DNA of 64,000 bases from Riptortus pedestris (taxonomy: Eukaryota; Arthropoda; Insecta; Hemiptera; Alydidae). The notes beneath the pieces were generated by a model. The model saw only the letters and a list, made by a program, of their open reading frames with translations, made no database searches and had not been told where the DNA came from. The stretch is taken from contig CM032233.1 in NCBI GenBank assembly GCA_019009955.1, forward strand, positions 116,492,501 through 116,556,500, written 5' to 3'. Of this stretch, positions 63,426 through 64,000 are shown piece after piece (position 1 is the stretch's first letter; each line of letters begins with the position of its first letter). A program made the translations under genes and the position numbers.

Positions 63426-63824
63426 CGCTAGTTAATATGGGTGTTACTTACAACAATTTTCCATGCTTCTTTGAATTAATTTCCACCAAATAGGAAATTG
63501 ATTGCAATTAAATAATAGCTATCCCATGCATCGTGATTTTACCTTTACTGCTTGTGGTATAATGAGTACGCCGTGTGAGCGGATAGAGGAACGCTGAAGG
63601 CCAACTGTATTGTAGGACGATAGTTTTCAGAATTTGCACTTAATTCAAGCTCATTTTTATATATTTGGATTTTTTTTTTTCATTTTAATTTCGAAGATGG
63701 TCTTAAATTCTGGACAAACAACGTATTTGAGCAGCTTTAGATCACGGTTAATTAAAAAAAATTAAATAAATTGATTATAAACAAGACAATTAAACAAAAG
63801 GAATAAATAAAGAAATGTACTCAC
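63426..63824. other. AT-rich spacer beside candidate exon
   Basis: No feature was recognised apart from a short poly-T at 63670-63680. Confidence 0.3.
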
Positions 63825-63933
63825 GTCGTGCGTTTGGTACGAATGCTGAGTTGTATCTGGCTGGAGAGAGAGACGAGGGCAGCCAGGTGTCCAAGACCTT
63901 CCACCCCTTCGCTTGGCCCCACCGTTCCCACAT
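63825..63933 (-). CDS. Candidate exon (minus), coding status unknown
   Basis: The minus-strand acceptor AACCTGTTCTATAG comes right before 63933 and the near-ideal donor GTGAGTAC right after 63825, giving a 109-base exon of balanced composition. All three frames are open. One starts with ATG as MWERWGQAKGWKVLDTWL, another reads CGNGGAKRRGGRSWTPGC. I recognise no domain. It could be a coding exon or a UTR/lncRNA exon, possibly of the same transcript as the downstream minus-strand candidates. Confidence 0.25.
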
Positions 63934-64000
63934 CTATAGAACAGGTTAGTCACATTATCTATTATCATATGTAAAGGATTTTAATAATCTCAAAGCCACC

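Overview
The window is animal nuclear DNA, most likely from an arthropod. It is AT-rich and dense in microsatellites. It carries a tRNA-derived SINE, C-terminal fragments of an RNase-H-type LINE with (TAA)n-like tails, a Helitron ending in CTAG, and many copies of a HINE/DINE-like element. I cannot name the species. No protein-coding gene could be established: most longer open frames are translated microsatellites, minisatellites or transposon remnants.

Main element family: about 22 segments, roughly a quarter of the window, belong to one interspersed family built like a non-autonomous Helentron (HINE/DINE-1-like). The 5' end is a palindrome around GATTTCCC-TTAA-GGGAAATC. It is followed by a conserved leader, a variable (TA)n core, a 6-bp inverted repeat ACCGCT/AGCGGT, a G-run block, and a 3' end with the matching subterminal repeat GGGAAATCTGC and the hairpin ACGCAG-CCC-CTGCGT. 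Copies lie in both orientations. Some are nested, mosaic or partly duplicated in tandem.

Layout: 0.7-6.1 kb holds old minus-strand and mosaic copies. 6.3-15 kb holds further copies in both orientations. 15-23 kb is mostly single-copy-looking sequence with a GC-rich island at 16.65-17.53 kb. 26-31 kb has a (GA)n tract, a SINE, a set of about 0.3-kb repeats and an 804-bp Helitron inserted in one of them. 32-36 kb has a LINE tail and one arm of an 0.8-kb duplication whose partner is at 45.3-46.2 kb. 36-41 kb is a cluster of HINE-like copies including a clean nested insertion. 42.7-44.5 kb is a large inverted repeat whose arms contain a tRNA-like segment. 46.9-52.2 kb has more LINE debris. 53.19-54.46 kb is a 105-bp minisatellite of twelve full units. 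54.5-64 kb is again mostly single-copy-looking sequence with GC-rich islands and HINE-like copies at 59.8-61.4 kb.

The best hints of host transcription are four short minus-strand segments (63.83-63.93, 46.73-46.86, 41.9-41.97 and 27.37-27.43 kb) that have good splice acceptor and donor sequences but no shared long reading frame. They could be exons of a long non-coding RNA or 5'-UTR exons of a gene outside the window. Together with the GC-rich islands rich in homeodomain-like TAATTA sites, they suggest a regulatory, gene-poor stretch. That reading is inference.
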